Below, one piece after another: positions 51,513 to 60,425 of a stretch of DNA of 64,000 nucleotides. Source of the stretch: Acidobacteriota bacterium (GTDB taxonomy: Bacteria; Acidobacteriota; Terriglobia; Acidiferrales; UBA7541). Under the pieces are notes generated by a model. It saw only the letters and a program-made list of their open reading frames with translations, did no database searches and was not told the DNA's origin. Position 1 is the stretch's first letter; the number at the start of each line of letters is the position of its first letter. The stretch covers positions 1 to 64,000 of the forward strand of contig QHYZ01000046.1 of the NCBI GenBank assembly GCA_003225295.1, given 5' to 3'. The translations under genes were made by a program, and so were the position numbers.

Positions 51513-53261
51513 GTGTGGAATCGCGCTAAGTTTATTTTTCCGATTGTCATGATCGCACTCTGCCTCGCGGCAGGTCCCGGTCTGGCACAGCAAGGTCCTC
51601 CGAAAGCGGAGCACGCACTTCCGAAGGCAGAGGATCCCTGGTGGAAGCACGCGGTCATTTACGAGATTTACCCGCGCAGCTTCCAGGACTCGAACGGGGA
51701 TGGCGTTGGCGACATTAACGGGATTACCTTGCGCCTGGACTACCTTCGCGACCTGGGCATCGATGCCATCTGGATTAGTCCGATGTACCCGTCGCCGCTC
51801 GTGGATTTCGGTTACGACGTTTCGGACTACACGGCCATCGATCCACTTTACGGCACACTGGCCGATTTCGACCGGTTAGTGAGTGAAGGAAAAAAACGAA
51901 ATATCCGCGTGATCATGGATTTCGTTCCCAATCACACCTCGGACCAGCACCCCTGGTTCAAGGAGTCACGGTCTTCGCGCACAAATCCCAAGCGCGACTG
52001 GTACGTCTGGCGAGACGGAAAAGCGCCTGGCGAGCCTCCCAACAACTGGCAATCATGGTTTGGTCATTCCGCGTGGCAATTGGATCCGGGGACAAATCAA
52101 TACTATTACCATCATTTTTACACCGAACAGCCGGACCTAAACTGGCGGAATCCGGAAGTGCGCAAGGCCATGTACGACGCCTTGCGCTTCTGGTTCAAGC
52201 GAGGGGCGGCGGGGTTCCGCCTCGATGCTGTCTCGCGATTGTTTGAGGATCCCCATCTTCACGACGACCCCATCCTGCCTGGGAAAAATGCATACGGCGA
52301 TCCGAATATCTTGCACAAGTATACGGACAACTTGCCCGAGGTACACCAAGTCCTGCGGGAGATGCGGCGAGTCGCCGACGAGTTCCCCGGGGATCCGGTA
52401 TTGATCAGCGAAGCCGACGAGCCGAATATCATCGAGCTCACCAAGATGTACGGGCAGAAGAACGATGAAATCCAGTTGCCGATGGATTTTCAGATTGCCG
52501 ACGTCAACAAACTCTCCGCCCCGGATTTCCGCAAGCTGCTCAATGAAATCGACCGGAACCGGGCCGGCGGGCAGCCCCACTATTTTTTCAGCAATCATGA
52601 TCAGCCTCGCCAATGGGATCGTTACGGGGACGGCGTCCACAACGACCAGATTGCCAAGCTGATGGCCGCTCTGCTTCTCACCACACGCTCGACGCCGCTG
52701 ATGTACTACGGCGAAGAGATCGGCATGCGCACCACCGATCCCGTTCGCCAGGAGGACGTCCAGGATCCCATCGGGAAAATCGGCTGGCCGCAGGAGAAGG
52801 GCCGCGACGGTGAACGGACACCCATGCAATGGGATGCCTCGAAGGGCGCGGGTTTCACTACCGCGGAGCGTCCCTGGCTACCCGTGCCGCCCAGCTCAGC
52901 CGAATACAATGTGCAGGCCGAATTGCAGGACCCCGGCTCCATTCTGTCTTTTTACAAGAGCCTGCTCGCTTTGCGGCGAAGCGCGCCTGCTTTGCGAGAT
53001 GGAAAATATCTGCCCCTGGATCAAGACAACCAGTATGTCCTCAGTTTTCTCCGCAAAACTCCCGGCAACGGCGATTCGATTCTTGTGGTGCTTAACCTGA
53101 GTGCTGAACCAAGGACCGTCAGGTTCGCGCTCGATGTCCAGGGGGTCAAGGAGAGCTCAGCGAGGCCGCTAATCGCTGTTCCGAAAATTGGTCCTGAATC
53201 GACGGTCCTTACTCATTTCACCGTTCCCGCCTTCGGAGTTTTTATCGGATCTGTTCACTGA
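51513..53261 (+). CDS. Secreted GH13 alpha-glucosidase/oligo-1,6-glucosidase
   Basis: A 582-residue exported enzyme with signal peptide (FIFPIVMIALCLAAGPGLAQQ). The TIM-barrel domain has all GH13 conserved regions: DFVPNHTSD (137-144), GFRLDAVSR with nucleophile Asp238, LISEADE with acid/base Glu300, and FFSNHDQPR with transition-state Asp363. The C-terminal beta domain follows (about 490-582). The extended DGVGDINGI loop and GFRLDAVSR context point to the oligo-1,6-glucosidase/alpha-glucosidase group, cleaving alpha-1,6 or alpha-1,4 linkages of small oligosaccharides. Start is GTG 51513 with a strong GGAGGG nine bases upstream. Export of this normally cytosolic family is notable; the protein would generate glucose outside the cytoplasm. 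Confidence 0.9.
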   Translation: MWNRAKFIFPIVMIALCLAAGPGLAQQGPPKAEHALPKAEDPWWKHAVIYEIYPRSFQDSNGDGVGDINGITLRLDYLRDLGIDAIWISPMYPSPLVDFGYDVSDYTAIDPLYGTLADFDRLVSEGKKRNIRVIMDFVPNHTSDQHPWFKESRSSRTNPKRDWYVWRDGKAPGEPPNNWQSWFGHSAWQLDPGTNQYYYHHFYTEQPDLNWRNPEVRKAMYDALRFWFKRGAAGFRLDAVSRLFEDPHLHDDPILPGKNAYGDPNILHKYTDNLPEVHQVLREMRRVADEFPGDPVLISEADEPNIIELTKMYGQKNDEIQLPMDFQIADVNKLSAPDFRKLLNEIDRNRAGGQPHYFFSNHDQPRQWDRYGDGVHNDQIAKLMAALLLTTRSTPLMYYGEEIGMRTTDPVRQEDVQDPIGKIGWPQEKGRDGERTPMQWDASKGAGFTTAERPWLPVPPSSAEYNVQAELQDPGSILSFYKSLLALRRSAPALRDGKYLPLDQDNQYVLSFLRKTPGNGDSILVVLNLSAEPRTVRFALDVQGVKESSARPLIAVPKIGPESTVLTHFTVPAFGVFIGSVH

Positions 53262-53380
53262 GGGATCTTCGAACCGGTATTCAGGGTTTCAGCGCAAAGG
53301 TATGTGAGACGCAGTTTGAAGAATCAGGCCATGAATCAAATTCTATCCTGGTCACTGCCGACCTGCGGGGACTATGGAAG

Positions 53381-53719
53381 TCAGTTTCCCAGCTTGAAAA
53401 TCCTTTCCATCAGCAGCCACTTCTCCCCTGGCCGCGTCCCTGGCAAAGCCTTCTGGAACTTCCACATCAGGTTCTCCCACTCCTGTACTTTTAGATTTTT
53501 CCGATCCGCCTCGGCTTTTTTCTCAAACGAAAAATTCTCGCCAACTTCCATGATCATGAACATTCGTGTTCCATGGAGATAAATCTCCAGGTCCTCGATT
53601 TCTGCTTCCTTGATGCTTTCCGTGATCTCCGGCCAGATTTTCTGGTGGTAGCGCTTGTATTCTGCAATCAACTCTGCATCGTCCTGCAAATCGAGCGTCA
53701 GACAGTAGCGTCGGCTCAT
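53381..53719 (-). CDS. L-rhamnose/L-fucose mutarotase (RhaM family)
   Basis: A 112-residue cytosolic protein of RhaM type: RRYCLTLDLQDDAELIAEYKRYHQKIWPEITESIKEAEIEDLEIYLHGTRMFMIMEV, then DRKNLKVQEWENLMWKFQKALPG. The His in YHQKIWPE is the catalytic His of the family, and the length is standard. It interconverts alpha and beta anomers of a 6-deoxyhexose. As the last gene of an L-fucose operon it probably handles L-fucose; members are usually named for rhamnose. Its ATG overlaps the transporter stop (ATGA), so translation is coupled. Confidence 0.82.
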   Translation of the reverse strand: MSRRYCLTLDLQDDAELIAEYKRYHQKIWPEITESIKEAEIEDLEIYLHGTRMFMIMEVGENFSFEKKAEADRKNLKVQEWENLMWKFQKALPGTRPGEKWLLMERIFKLGN

Positions 53720-55062
53720 AGCGGCGCGCTCTCGTTTCCCAGGGAGGTGCTTGCCAAGCCCGGTACGGCCGCAGGCTTGAATCCCCGAACTCCGAAGTAA
53801 AGGATGTACACATAGCACAGCAGCGGCACGAGGAACGCTTTCTGAATGCTCACGGCATCGGAAATGCGCCCCATGATCGCAGGAAAAAATGCCCCGCCCA
53901 CGATCGCCATAACCATCAGCGATGAACCGCGCTTCGTGAGCGCACCCAGATTCTTGATGCCCAGCGCGAAAATGGTGGGGAACATAATGGAGTGGAAGAA
54001 GCCGATGAACACAACCGCCCACACCGGGATTACCCCGGTAGCCAGCAAAGCCACAGTGGCACAAACCAGAGATGCTCCGGCAAAAAGAGACAGCAAGCCG
54101 GGGGCGGCAACCTTCTTCATCAGCGCCGAGCCGATGAAACGCCCGGCCATAAAGCCCACCTGGTGCAGCAACAAATACAGCGCTGCCACCTTCGCCGTTG
54201 TTCCTGGAACCGAGAACTGCGCGTAGCGAATCACGAAGCTTGCTACTCCAACCTGAGCACCCACATAGAAAAATTGTGCGATGACGCCTTTGACCAGGTG
54301 CGCATGAGACAGCACGCGCTCCGCGCTCTTTTCCATCCCCGCCGCTCCTCCTCCCACGGCCGTTTCCATTACGTCGGGCAAGTGCGCTAGTTGGATCAGT
54401 ACCGCGACAACAACGAAAATGCCGGCAATGATCAGGTACGGCCCCTTCACCGTGCTAGCTTCGGCGGCGCGGTACGCTCCCAGTTGTGCCGCGCTCATCG
54501 CCGCAATCTGTGCCGGCTGATACTCTACGCCCGTGAGAATGAAGGTTCGTCCGAGAATCGGCGAAAGTACTGCTCCCACGGCATTGAACGACTGCGCAAA
54601 ATTCAACCGGCGCTCCGCGCTTGTCAGCGGGCCGAGGATGGTCACGTAAGGATTCGCGGCGACTTCCAGGAAGCTCTGCCCGCAAGCCATCACAAACAGC
54701 GCGAAAAGGAAGAAGCCGTACACTCGCGATGAAGACGCCGGCAGAAAGAGCACCGCCCCCGTGGCGCACAAGAAAAGCCCCGCAAGGATTCCTTTCTTGT
54801 ATCCGATCTTCTCCATCACCCGTCCGGCGGGAAAGGCCGCCAGGAAATATCCGCCAAAAAATGCCACCTGGATAAAAGAAGACTGAAAATCGGTAAGGCC
54901 GAAAGCCTGTTTCAGATGGGGAATCAGGATGTCGTTCAGATTGACGCCGAAGGCCCATAGAAAAAACAGGCTGGTGATGAGAATGAAGGGCCCCAGGTAG
55001 CGACGCTCGGTAATGGGGGCAGATCGGCCGCCGTTTGCCGCTGTGCCCGGGGAGTTTGTCAT
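53716..55062 (-). CDS. fucP: L-fucose/proton symporter, MFS
   Basis: A 448-residue inner-membrane transporter with about twelve hydrophobic segments. It is a FucP-type major facilitator: FLWAFGVNLNDILIPHLKQAFGLTDFQSSFIQVAFFGGYFLAAFPAGRVMEKIGYKKGI (the N-terminal helices with the family-specific Asn-Asp), LEVAANPYVTILGP, NFAQSFNAVGAVLSPILGR and a C-terminal IVGGAFFPAIMGRISD. FucP imports L-fucose with a proton. The gene lies between the fucose dehydrogenase and the mutarotase, which supports fucose as substrate. Specificity for related 6-deoxyhexoses or galactose cannot be excluded. Confidence 0.88.
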   Translation of the reverse strand: MTNSPGTAANGGRSAPITERRYLGPFILITSLFFLWAFGVNLNDILIPHLKQAFGLTDFQSSFIQVAFFGGYFLAAFPAGRVMEKIGYKKGILAGLFLCATGAVLFLPASSSRVYGFFLFALFVMACGQSFLEVAANPYVTILGPLTSAERRLNFAQSFNAVGAVLSPILGRTFILTGVEYQPAQIAAMSAAQLGAYRAAEASTVKGPYLIIAGIFVVVAVLIQLAHLPDVMETAVGGGAAGMEKSAERVLSHAHLVKGVIAQFFYVGAQVGVASFVIRYAQFSVPGTTAKVAALYLLLHQVGFMAGRFIGSALMKKVAAPGLLSLFAGASLVCATVALLATGVIPVWAVVFIGFFHSIMFPTIFALGIKNLGALTKRGSSLMVMAIVGGAFFPAIMGRISDAVSIQKAFLVPLLCYVYILYFGVRGFKPAAVPGLASTSLGNESAPL

Positions 55063-55074
55063 CCATGGTCTCCG

Positions 55075-55857
55075 TTATGTCAGCGCGCGGTCCAAATGCA
55101 CGTATCCGCCGTCCACGAACAGGTGCTGGCCGGTAATGTGATTGGCTTGCTCCGAGATCAGGAACAGCACCATGGCGGCGATCTCTTCCGCCTTGGTCAT
55201 CCGCTTTTCCAGTGGAATTTTCGATACAATTTCCTTCAGCTTCTGTTGCGGATCGGGATAGGTCGCCAGCCACTGCTGGTAAAGCGGCGTCATCACCTCC
55301 GCGGGCACCACGGCATTGACACGAATCCCGTGCGGAAGAAGCTCGGCAGCCCACTCGCGTGTGAGGCCCAGAATGGCCCCCTTCGATGCCACATATCCCG
55401 AAGTTCCTCCCTGCCCGGTCACCGCGGTCTTCGAGCTGATATTCACAATCGAGCCGCGCGCTTTCTTGAGTGCCCCCAGCGCGTGATGCGCCATGGCGTA
55501 GTAATGGACCAGGTTACGCTCCAAGGAAGCCACAAATTTCTCCGGCGTGCCATGCTCAAGTCCCACGCCATCGTTGACTCCCGCATTGTTCACCAGCGCA
55601 TCCACCCGGCCCAATTTCTGGATGGTCCCATCCACCACGCTTGCACAGGCTTCCGGGGCGGACAGCTCAGCGATAATCAGCCCGCTTTCTAGTCTGCTCG
55701 CTCGCAACTCGGCTTGTAGCTGTTCTCCGGCTTTCTCATCGCGGTCCACAATCACGGGAATCGCACCTTCCGCGCAGCAACCGCGCACAATCGCAGCGCC
55801 GATTCCTTTTGCGCCGCCGGTAATCAGAACAACTTTTCCTTTTAGCCGCAGATCCAT
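55075..55857 (-). CDS. SDR dehydrogenase, probable L-fucose dehydrogenase
   Basis: A 260-residue NAD(P)-dependent short-chain dehydrogenase: TGGAKGIG (13-20), NNAG (90-93), catalytic Ser142, Tyr155 and Lys159 in SGYVASKGA, and a C-terminal GQHLFVDGGYVHLD. It oxidises the anomeric carbon of L-fucose to L-fucono-1,5-lactone, the first committed step of the non-phosphorylative route. Family membership is firm; assignment to fucose rests on the neighbouring fuconolactonase, FucP and hydrolase genes. It is separated by only 3 bases from the second SDR gene upstream and 12 from FucP downstream. Confidence 0.82.
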   Translation of the reverse strand: MDLRLKGKVVLITGGAKGIGAAIVRGCCAEGAIPVIVDRDEKAGEQLQAELRASRLESGLIIAELSAPEACASVVDGTIQKLGRVDALVNNAGVNDGVGLEHGTPEKFVASLERNLVHYYAMAHHALGALKKARGSIVNISSKTAVTGQGGTSGYVASKGAILGLTREWAAELLPHGIRVNAVVPAEVMTPLYQQWLATYPDPQQKLKEIVSKIPLEKRMTKAEEIAAMVLFLISEQANHITGQHLFVDGGYVHLDRALT

Positions 55858-55860
55858 GAT

Positions 55861-56679
55861 TTAGCCGCGCAGGTTGAAAAAGCCGCCGTCCAGCGGATAA
55901 TCGGCGCCGGTGATGAAGGCGGCTTCGTCGGAACAAAGAAACAATGTTAACGAAGCCACTTCCTGCGGCTCCCCCATTCTTCCTATCGGTTGCGATTGGG
56001 CTAATTTCTCGTACATTTCCTGTTCTTTTCCCGGATAATTTTTCCGCAGGTAATCATCCACGAAAGGCGTGTGCACCCGCGCCGGAGAAATGCAATTGCA
56101 GCGGATGTTGTGCTGCACGTAATCCTTGGCCACCGAATAGGTCATCGCGATTACCGCGCCCTTGGTCATCGAGTAGGCAAAGCGGTCCGCAAGAGCGGCG
56201 GAGCCCGCGATGGAAGCCATGTTGAGAATCACACCGCCGCCGCTGCCTTTCATGTGCCCGATGCACGTCTGCATGCAGTTGTAGATGCCCTTCACATTTA
56301 CGCGGAACAGGCGGTCGAAATCCTCCTCCGTGGTGCTCTCCACCGTGCCTATATGCGAAATCCCTGCGTTGTTGACCAGGATCTCGATACGCTCTTTGGC
56401 AAAGAGTTCCTTGAAAACTTGCCGGACTTGCCGCTGGTCCGTAACATCGCAGGCGTGCGCCGTGCCCTGCCCGCCCGCATCGGTGATCTGTTTCGCGGTC
56501 ACTTCCGCCTGCTGCCGGTTGACATCGGCGATGCGCACCGTGGCCCCGTTGGCCGCGAAACGCAAGGCGATCGCCTGCCCAATGCCGCTGCCGCCGCCGG
56601 TCACGATGGCGACTTTACCGTCGAGTCTAAAATCCTTGCCGCTGCTCGGGCTGTTCAGAGTGAAATTCCTCTTTTCCAT
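55861..56679 (-). CDS. SDR dehydrogenase, probable 2-keto-3-deoxy-L-fuconate dehydrogenase
   Basis: A 272-residue short-chain dehydrogenase: TGGGSGIG (27-34), NNAG (103-106), Tyr169 and Lys173 in AYSMTKGAV, and the C-terminal GADYPLDGGFFNLRG. It would oxidise 2-keto-3-deoxy-L-fuconate to 2,4-diketo-3-deoxy-L-fuconate, as in the Xanthomonas pathway. An N-terminal extension of about 20 residues precedes the Rossmann fold. Its start overlaps the 3' end of the UxaA-family gene by 25 bases, so both are probably co-translated. Which of the two SDRs oxidises fucose and which the keto-acid is inferred from sequence style and order and should be held with caution. Confidence 0.75.
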   Translation of the reverse strand: MEKRNFTLNSPSSGKDFRLDGKVAIVTGGGSGIGQAIALRFAANGATVRIADVNRQQAEVTAKQITDAGGQGTAHACDVTDQRQVRQVFKELFAKERIEILVNNAGISHIGTVESTTEEDFDRLFRVNVKGIYNCMQTCIGHMKGSGGGVILNMASIAGSAALADRFAYSMTKGAVIAMTYSVAKDYVQHNIRCNCISPARVHTPFVDDYLRKNYPGKEQEMYEKLAQSQPIGRMGEPQEVASLTLFLCSDEAAFITGADYPLDGGFFNLRG

Positions 56680-58304
56680 GGAATAAAATCTTCCTGACCC
56701 TTGCCTTCCGCCTTCGTGCGCGCCTCTCCGCTGGCGGTTTGGATGACAAACTCCAGAATCTCTTCACCCATCTGCTGGATGGACTTCTCCCCGGAAATAA
56801 TTTCACCCGTGTCAACATCGATGATGTCCCGCATCCGCTCGGTCAGCCCGGAATTTGTCGCTAGTTTCACTACCGGCGCAATGGGATTCCCCGTCGGTGT
56901 CCCCAGCCCGGTTGTGAATAGCACCACGTTGGCCCCCGCACCGACTTGCGCGGTCACGCATTCCACGTCGTTTCCCGGCGTGCACTGCAGGTTCAGCCCC
57001 TGCTCGGTCGAATACTCCGGATAGTCCAGCACCGCGTTCACCGGAGAATTCCCCCCTTTTTTGGCTGCGCCCGCTGATTTCATCGCATCGGTCAATAATC
57101 CGTCGCGCATGTTCCCCGGGCTGGGATTCATTTCAAATCCCGAGCCGATGGCTTTCGCCCGCGCCCCGTAGCTCTTCATCAGCTGCGTGAACCGGTCGGC
57201 AACTTCCTTGCGTGCGCTCCGATTGATGAGTTCCTGTTCCACCCCGCACAATTCCGGAAATTCAGAGAGTATCGTTCTCCCGCCGAGTGCTGCCAGAATA
57301 TCCGCGGTGTGCCCGATGGCTGGGTTCGCCGAGAGTCCGGAAAAACCATCCGAGCCGCCGCATTTCAATCCCAGACACAGGCTGGAAAGAGGTTCGCGCG
57401 TCCGCTGGCATCGGTTGGCCTCCATCAAACCCAGGAACGTGTTGCGGATGGCTTCCGTCAACATCGCAACTTCCGTGCCGCTCTGCTGCTGTTCCACGAT
57501 CACTAGCGGCTTATCGAACTTCGGATTCCGCTTGCGCAACTCCTCCCGCAGAATTCCGATCTGCGCATGCTGGCAGCCCAGGCTGAGCACCGTCGCGCCG
57601 GCCACATTCGGGTGATGGATGTAGCCCGCGATCAGTCCACAAAGATTGTTGGAATCTTCCCGGGTTCCTCCGCAGCCCCCTTCGTGCAGCAGAAACCGGA
57701 CGCCGTCCAGGTTTTCGAAAACTCGGGAACGCTGCGGGCCCGCCGCGTCTCCCGTCCACGCGTGGGTCTTGATCTCTTCGGTTCGCCCACGCGCATAAAG
57801 CCGCGCCAGCTCCGCCACTTGCCGCCGATAGACTTGTGGCGCGGCAAAACCCAGCTCCTCTTCAAACGCCTGTTTGAGCACTCCGATGTTTCGATTTTCA
57901 CAAAACACCAGCGGAACGACGATCCAGTAGTTGCGCGTGCCCACCTGGCCGTCTGATCGGCGATATCCGAGAAACTCCCGCTGCCTCCACGGTGATACGT
58001 CCGGCGGCGTCCAGTGGTATTCTTCCGTTTTCTCCTGAAACGCTGCGGCCTGATGGTGGATGTTACGCGTGGTCAGCAGTTCCCCTCGCCGGATGGGCTC
58101 AACCGCTTTCCCGACGAGCACGCCATACATGATGATGCCCGCTCCATTGGCAAGATCTTCGATGGCGAACTTGTGTTTTGCAGGTACATCCGATTCCAGC
58201 AGGTAGGACTGCGAACCAACAGAAAGCCGCTCCCCTCGACGCAGGTCGGCCAGCGCGATCAGCACGTTATCTTTGGAATCGAGTTTGAGCACTTTGTTTT
58301 GCAT
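56655..58304 (-). CDS. UxaA-family (altronate-type) dehydratase
   Basis: A 549-residue protein of the altronate/galactarate dehydratase family. The N-terminal SAF-like domain (about 1-85) includes DNVLIALADLRRGERL and HKFAIEDLANGAGIIMYGVLVGKAVEPIRRGELL. The large catalytic domain has GYRRSDGQVGTRNYWIVVPLVFCENRNI, FLLHEGGCGGTREDSNNLCGLIAGYIHHPNVAGATVLSLGCQ, LCLGLKCGGSDGFSGLSANPAIG and CTPGNDVECVTAQVGAGANVVLFTTGLGTPTGNPIAP, with conserved Cys of the metal centre. In this operon the only missing step is L-fuconate dehydration, so this enzyme may replace the usual enolase-superfamily dehydratase. ATG 58304 is chosen over an upstream start at 58382. Confidence 0.82.
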   Translation of the reverse strand: MQNKVLKLDSKDNVLIALADLRRGERLSVGSQSYLLESDVPAKHKFAIEDLANGAGIIMYGVLVGKAVEPIRRGELLTTRNIHHQAAAFQEKTEEYHWTPPDVSPWRQREFLGYRRSDGQVGTRNYWIVVPLVFCENRNIGVLKQAFEEELGFAAPQVYRRQVAELARLYARGRTEEIKTHAWTGDAAGPQRSRVFENLDGVRFLLHEGGCGGTREDSNNLCGLIAGYIHHPNVAGATVLSLGCQHAQIGILREELRKRNPKFDKPLVIVEQQQSGTEVAMLTEAIRNTFLGLMEANRCQRTREPLSSLCLGLKCGGSDGFSGLSANPAIGHTADILAALGGRTILSEFPELCGVEQELINRSARKEVADRFTQLMKSYGARAKAIGSGFEMNPSPGNMRDGLLTDAMKSAGAAKKGGNSPVNAVLDYPEYSTEQGLNLQCTPGNDVECVTAQVGAGANVVLFTTGLGTPTGNPIAPVVKLATNSGLTERMRDIIDVDTGEIISGEKSIQQMGEEILEFVIQTASGEARTKAEGKGQEDFIPWKRGISL

Positions 58305-58389
58305 TTTACCCGGGCCTGTTGTCCCCTTTTCGCAACCGCTTACGGCCACCGCGCCGCTTTTCCCCTGCATTGTAGAACACACCGTGAGG

Positions 58390-59244
58390 TTAGTCGCGCG
58401 CTTGATTCTGTGGCCGTTTCAATCTCCAAAACGTCGCGGCGTTTCCCCCCAGCACGGCATCTCTTTCTTTCGCCGCGTACTTGCTGAGGTAATCCGTCAC
58501 CACCTCCATGACCCGCGAATACGGAGCCGCGGCCGAGCACACCGGCCAATCCGATCCGATCATCAACCGGCTCGGTCCAAAGCATTCGAACGCCACATCC
58601 AGATAGGGCCGCATGTCCTCGGGCGTCCAGGACTGCCAGTCCGCCTCGGTCACCAAGCCGGACACTTTGCAGAAAAGATTCGGGAACGAGGCAAGCTCCC
58701 GGATTCCGCGCGCCCAAACATCAACGGCTCCGCTTCTGATGGGCGGTTTCGCCAGATGGTCCAGAACAAAACGCTGCCGCGGAAATCGCGCCACGAACTC
58801 CGCCGCCACCGGAAGATGCCGCGGATAAATCAGGATGTCGTAGGCGAGATCAAATTCTTCCAACATGGCGATGCCGCAAAGAAAATCCCGCTGAAGCAGG
58901 AATCGCTCATCCGGCTCGCTCTGCACAATGTGGCGAACACCCACTAGCTTGGATTTTCCCGCAAACGACTTCAATTCCAACGGCAATCGCGGCGACCGCA
59001 GATCAACCCAGCCCACCACTCCGAAAATGAAAGGCGCACGCTCCGCCAATTCCAAGAGCCAGCGCGTTTCTTCCAGCGTCTCGCGCGCTTGAACCGCTAT
59101 GCATCCCTGAAACCCGCTGCGATCCAGCTCCGGTTTCAGGTCGGCGGGAAGAAAATCCCGGCGCAGTACCGCCATGGAGTCATCGATCCAGCCATACTCC
59201 CGCCGCTCATACCTCCAGAAGTGCTGATGTGCGTCAATGTGCAT
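58390..59244 (-). CDS. Amidohydrolase-2 family, probable L-fuconolactonase
   Basis: A 284-residue TIM-barrel metallohydrolase. It starts with MHIDAHQHFWRYE (His6, His8 metal ligands), continues with FIFGVVGWVDLRSP, LVGVRHIVQSEPDERFLLQ, FDILIYPRHLPVAAEFVARFPRQRFVLDHLAKP (with the barrel-strand His) and NLFCKVSGLVTEADW, and ends with RLMIGSDWPVC containing the final metal Asp. The GVRHIVQ and DHLAKP phrases are typical of L-fuconolactonase and related sugar lactonases. It opens L-fuconolactone to L-fuconate. It lies upstream of the UxaA-family gene, with about 85 bases between them. Confidence 0.85.
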   Translation of the reverse strand: MHIDAHQHFWRYERREYGWIDDSMAVLRRDFLPADLKPELDRSGFQGCIAVQARETLEETRWLLELAERAPFIFGVVGWVDLRSPRLPLELKSFAGKSKLVGVRHIVQSEPDERFLLQRDFLCGIAMLEEFDLAYDILIYPRHLPVAAEFVARFPRQRFVLDHLAKPPIRSGAVDVWARGIRELASFPNLFCKVSGLVTEADWQSWTPEDMRPYLDVAFECFGPSRLMIGSDWPVCSAAAPYSRVMEVVTDYLSKYAAKERDAVLGGNAATFWRLKRPQNQARD

Positions 59245-59452
59245 GGCGCTCTCCAGTGACAGCCGAAAAAGTCAAACGTGTCATTCTAAGGGCATCCGAC
59301 GAGGATGCCCGAAGACCGCTTCCTGTTCGCCCCGGTTTGGCGCCAAGAACCTCCACTTCAAGTGCTCTTCACGAGCAACCCTACGACGCTTCGCCAGGAC
59401 ACTTTTCAGCACGCTGTTAAGACTTGCCGTTTCTGCGGACCGGAAAGCACTT

Positions 59453-60307
59453 TCATCGGTAGTCCACCACCTGCTGCCGCGACTCCCCCAGGCCGTCGAT
59501 TCCAAGCTCCACCACATCGCCCGCTTTCAGATATTGCGGCGGCTTCATCCCCAAGCCCACGCCCGGTGGCGTCCCCGTGCTGATCACGTCTCCTGGTAGA
59601 AGGGTCATGAACTCGCTGACATAAGCCACCAGCGCCGGAACATCGAAAATCATTTTGGATGTGGAGCCCTTCTGCCGGAATTCTCCATTCACCTTCAACC
59701 ACATCCCCAGCTGATTGAAATCTCGAATTTCCTCCTTCGTGGCGAGGAACGGTCCCAGCGGCGCAAACGAATCCGCGCTCTTTCCTTTCACCCATTGCCC
59801 TCCTCGTTCCAGCTGGAAACTGCGCTCCGAATAATCATTATGCAGTGCAAAACCCGCGACATAGTCCAGCGCCTTCTCTCTGCTGACGTACCTCACTTTC
59901 TTCTCCATCACGATCGCCAGTTCCACTTCCCAGTCCACTTTGGTCGCGTTTTTCGGAATCACGAGAAAATCGTTTGGTCCCACCAGTGCCGATGTCGCCT
60001 TGAAGAAAATCACTGGCTCCTTGGGAATCTCCATCCCGCTCTCCTCGGCGTGGTCGCGGAAATTCAGCCCGACGCACACAATCTTGCTCGGCCGGCAAAC
60101 CGGCGGCCCCCATCGTACCGCCGATGATACGCGCGGCGCCGAGCCGCCATGCGCGGTCATCCAATTCCGCAGTTTGGTAATTCCGTCGCCTGCGAAAAAC
60201 GCCTCGTCATAGTCTGAACCGAATCCCGAAACATCCAGTCGTGTTCCATCCTCAAGCAGCACGCCCGGCTTTTCCTGCCCCACCTCACCCATTCGAATCA
60301 GCTTCAT
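59453..60307 (-). CDS. FAH-family hydrolase, probable 2,4-diketo-3-deoxy-L-fuconate hydrolase
   Basis: A 284-residue fumarylacetoacetate-hydrolase-fold enzyme. Motifs: KIVCVGLNFRDHAEESGMEIPKEPVIFFKATSAL, VDWEVELAIVMEKKVRYV (metal-binding Glu residues), FALHNDYSERSFQLER and LLPGDVISTGTPPGVG. These match the group that cleaves 2,4-diketo-3-deoxy-fuconate/rhamnonate into pyruvate and L-lactate, the last step of the pathway. The start is ATG 60307; a longer reading to 60367 has an unlikely, non-family N-terminus. It is the first gene of the operon on the minus strand, with about 208 bases to fuconolactonase that I cannot interpret further. Confidence 0.85.
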   Translation of the reverse strand: MKLIRMGEVGQEKPGVLLEDGTRLDVSGFGSDYDEAFFAGDGITKLRNWMTAHGGSAPRVSSAVRWGPPVCRPSKIVCVGLNFRDHAEESGMEIPKEPVIFFKATSALVGPNDFLVIPKNATKVDWEVELAIVMEKKVRYVSREKALDYVAGFALHNDYSERSFQLERGGQWVKGKSADSFAPLGPFLATKEEIRDFNQLGMWLKVNGEFRQKGSTSKMIFDVPALVAYVSEFMTLLPGDVISTGTPPGVGLGMKPPQYLKAGDVVELGIDGLGESRQQVVDYR

Positions 60308-60425
60308 TTCAGGATCGCCCCCATGTGCAGAAAAGTTTACCAACGCCGGCAGCAAAAAAGAGCCCACTTCCCGGAATGCGCTTGTTCCATCGCCGGCCTT
60401 CCATTTACGGCGCGCGTTGCGGTGT

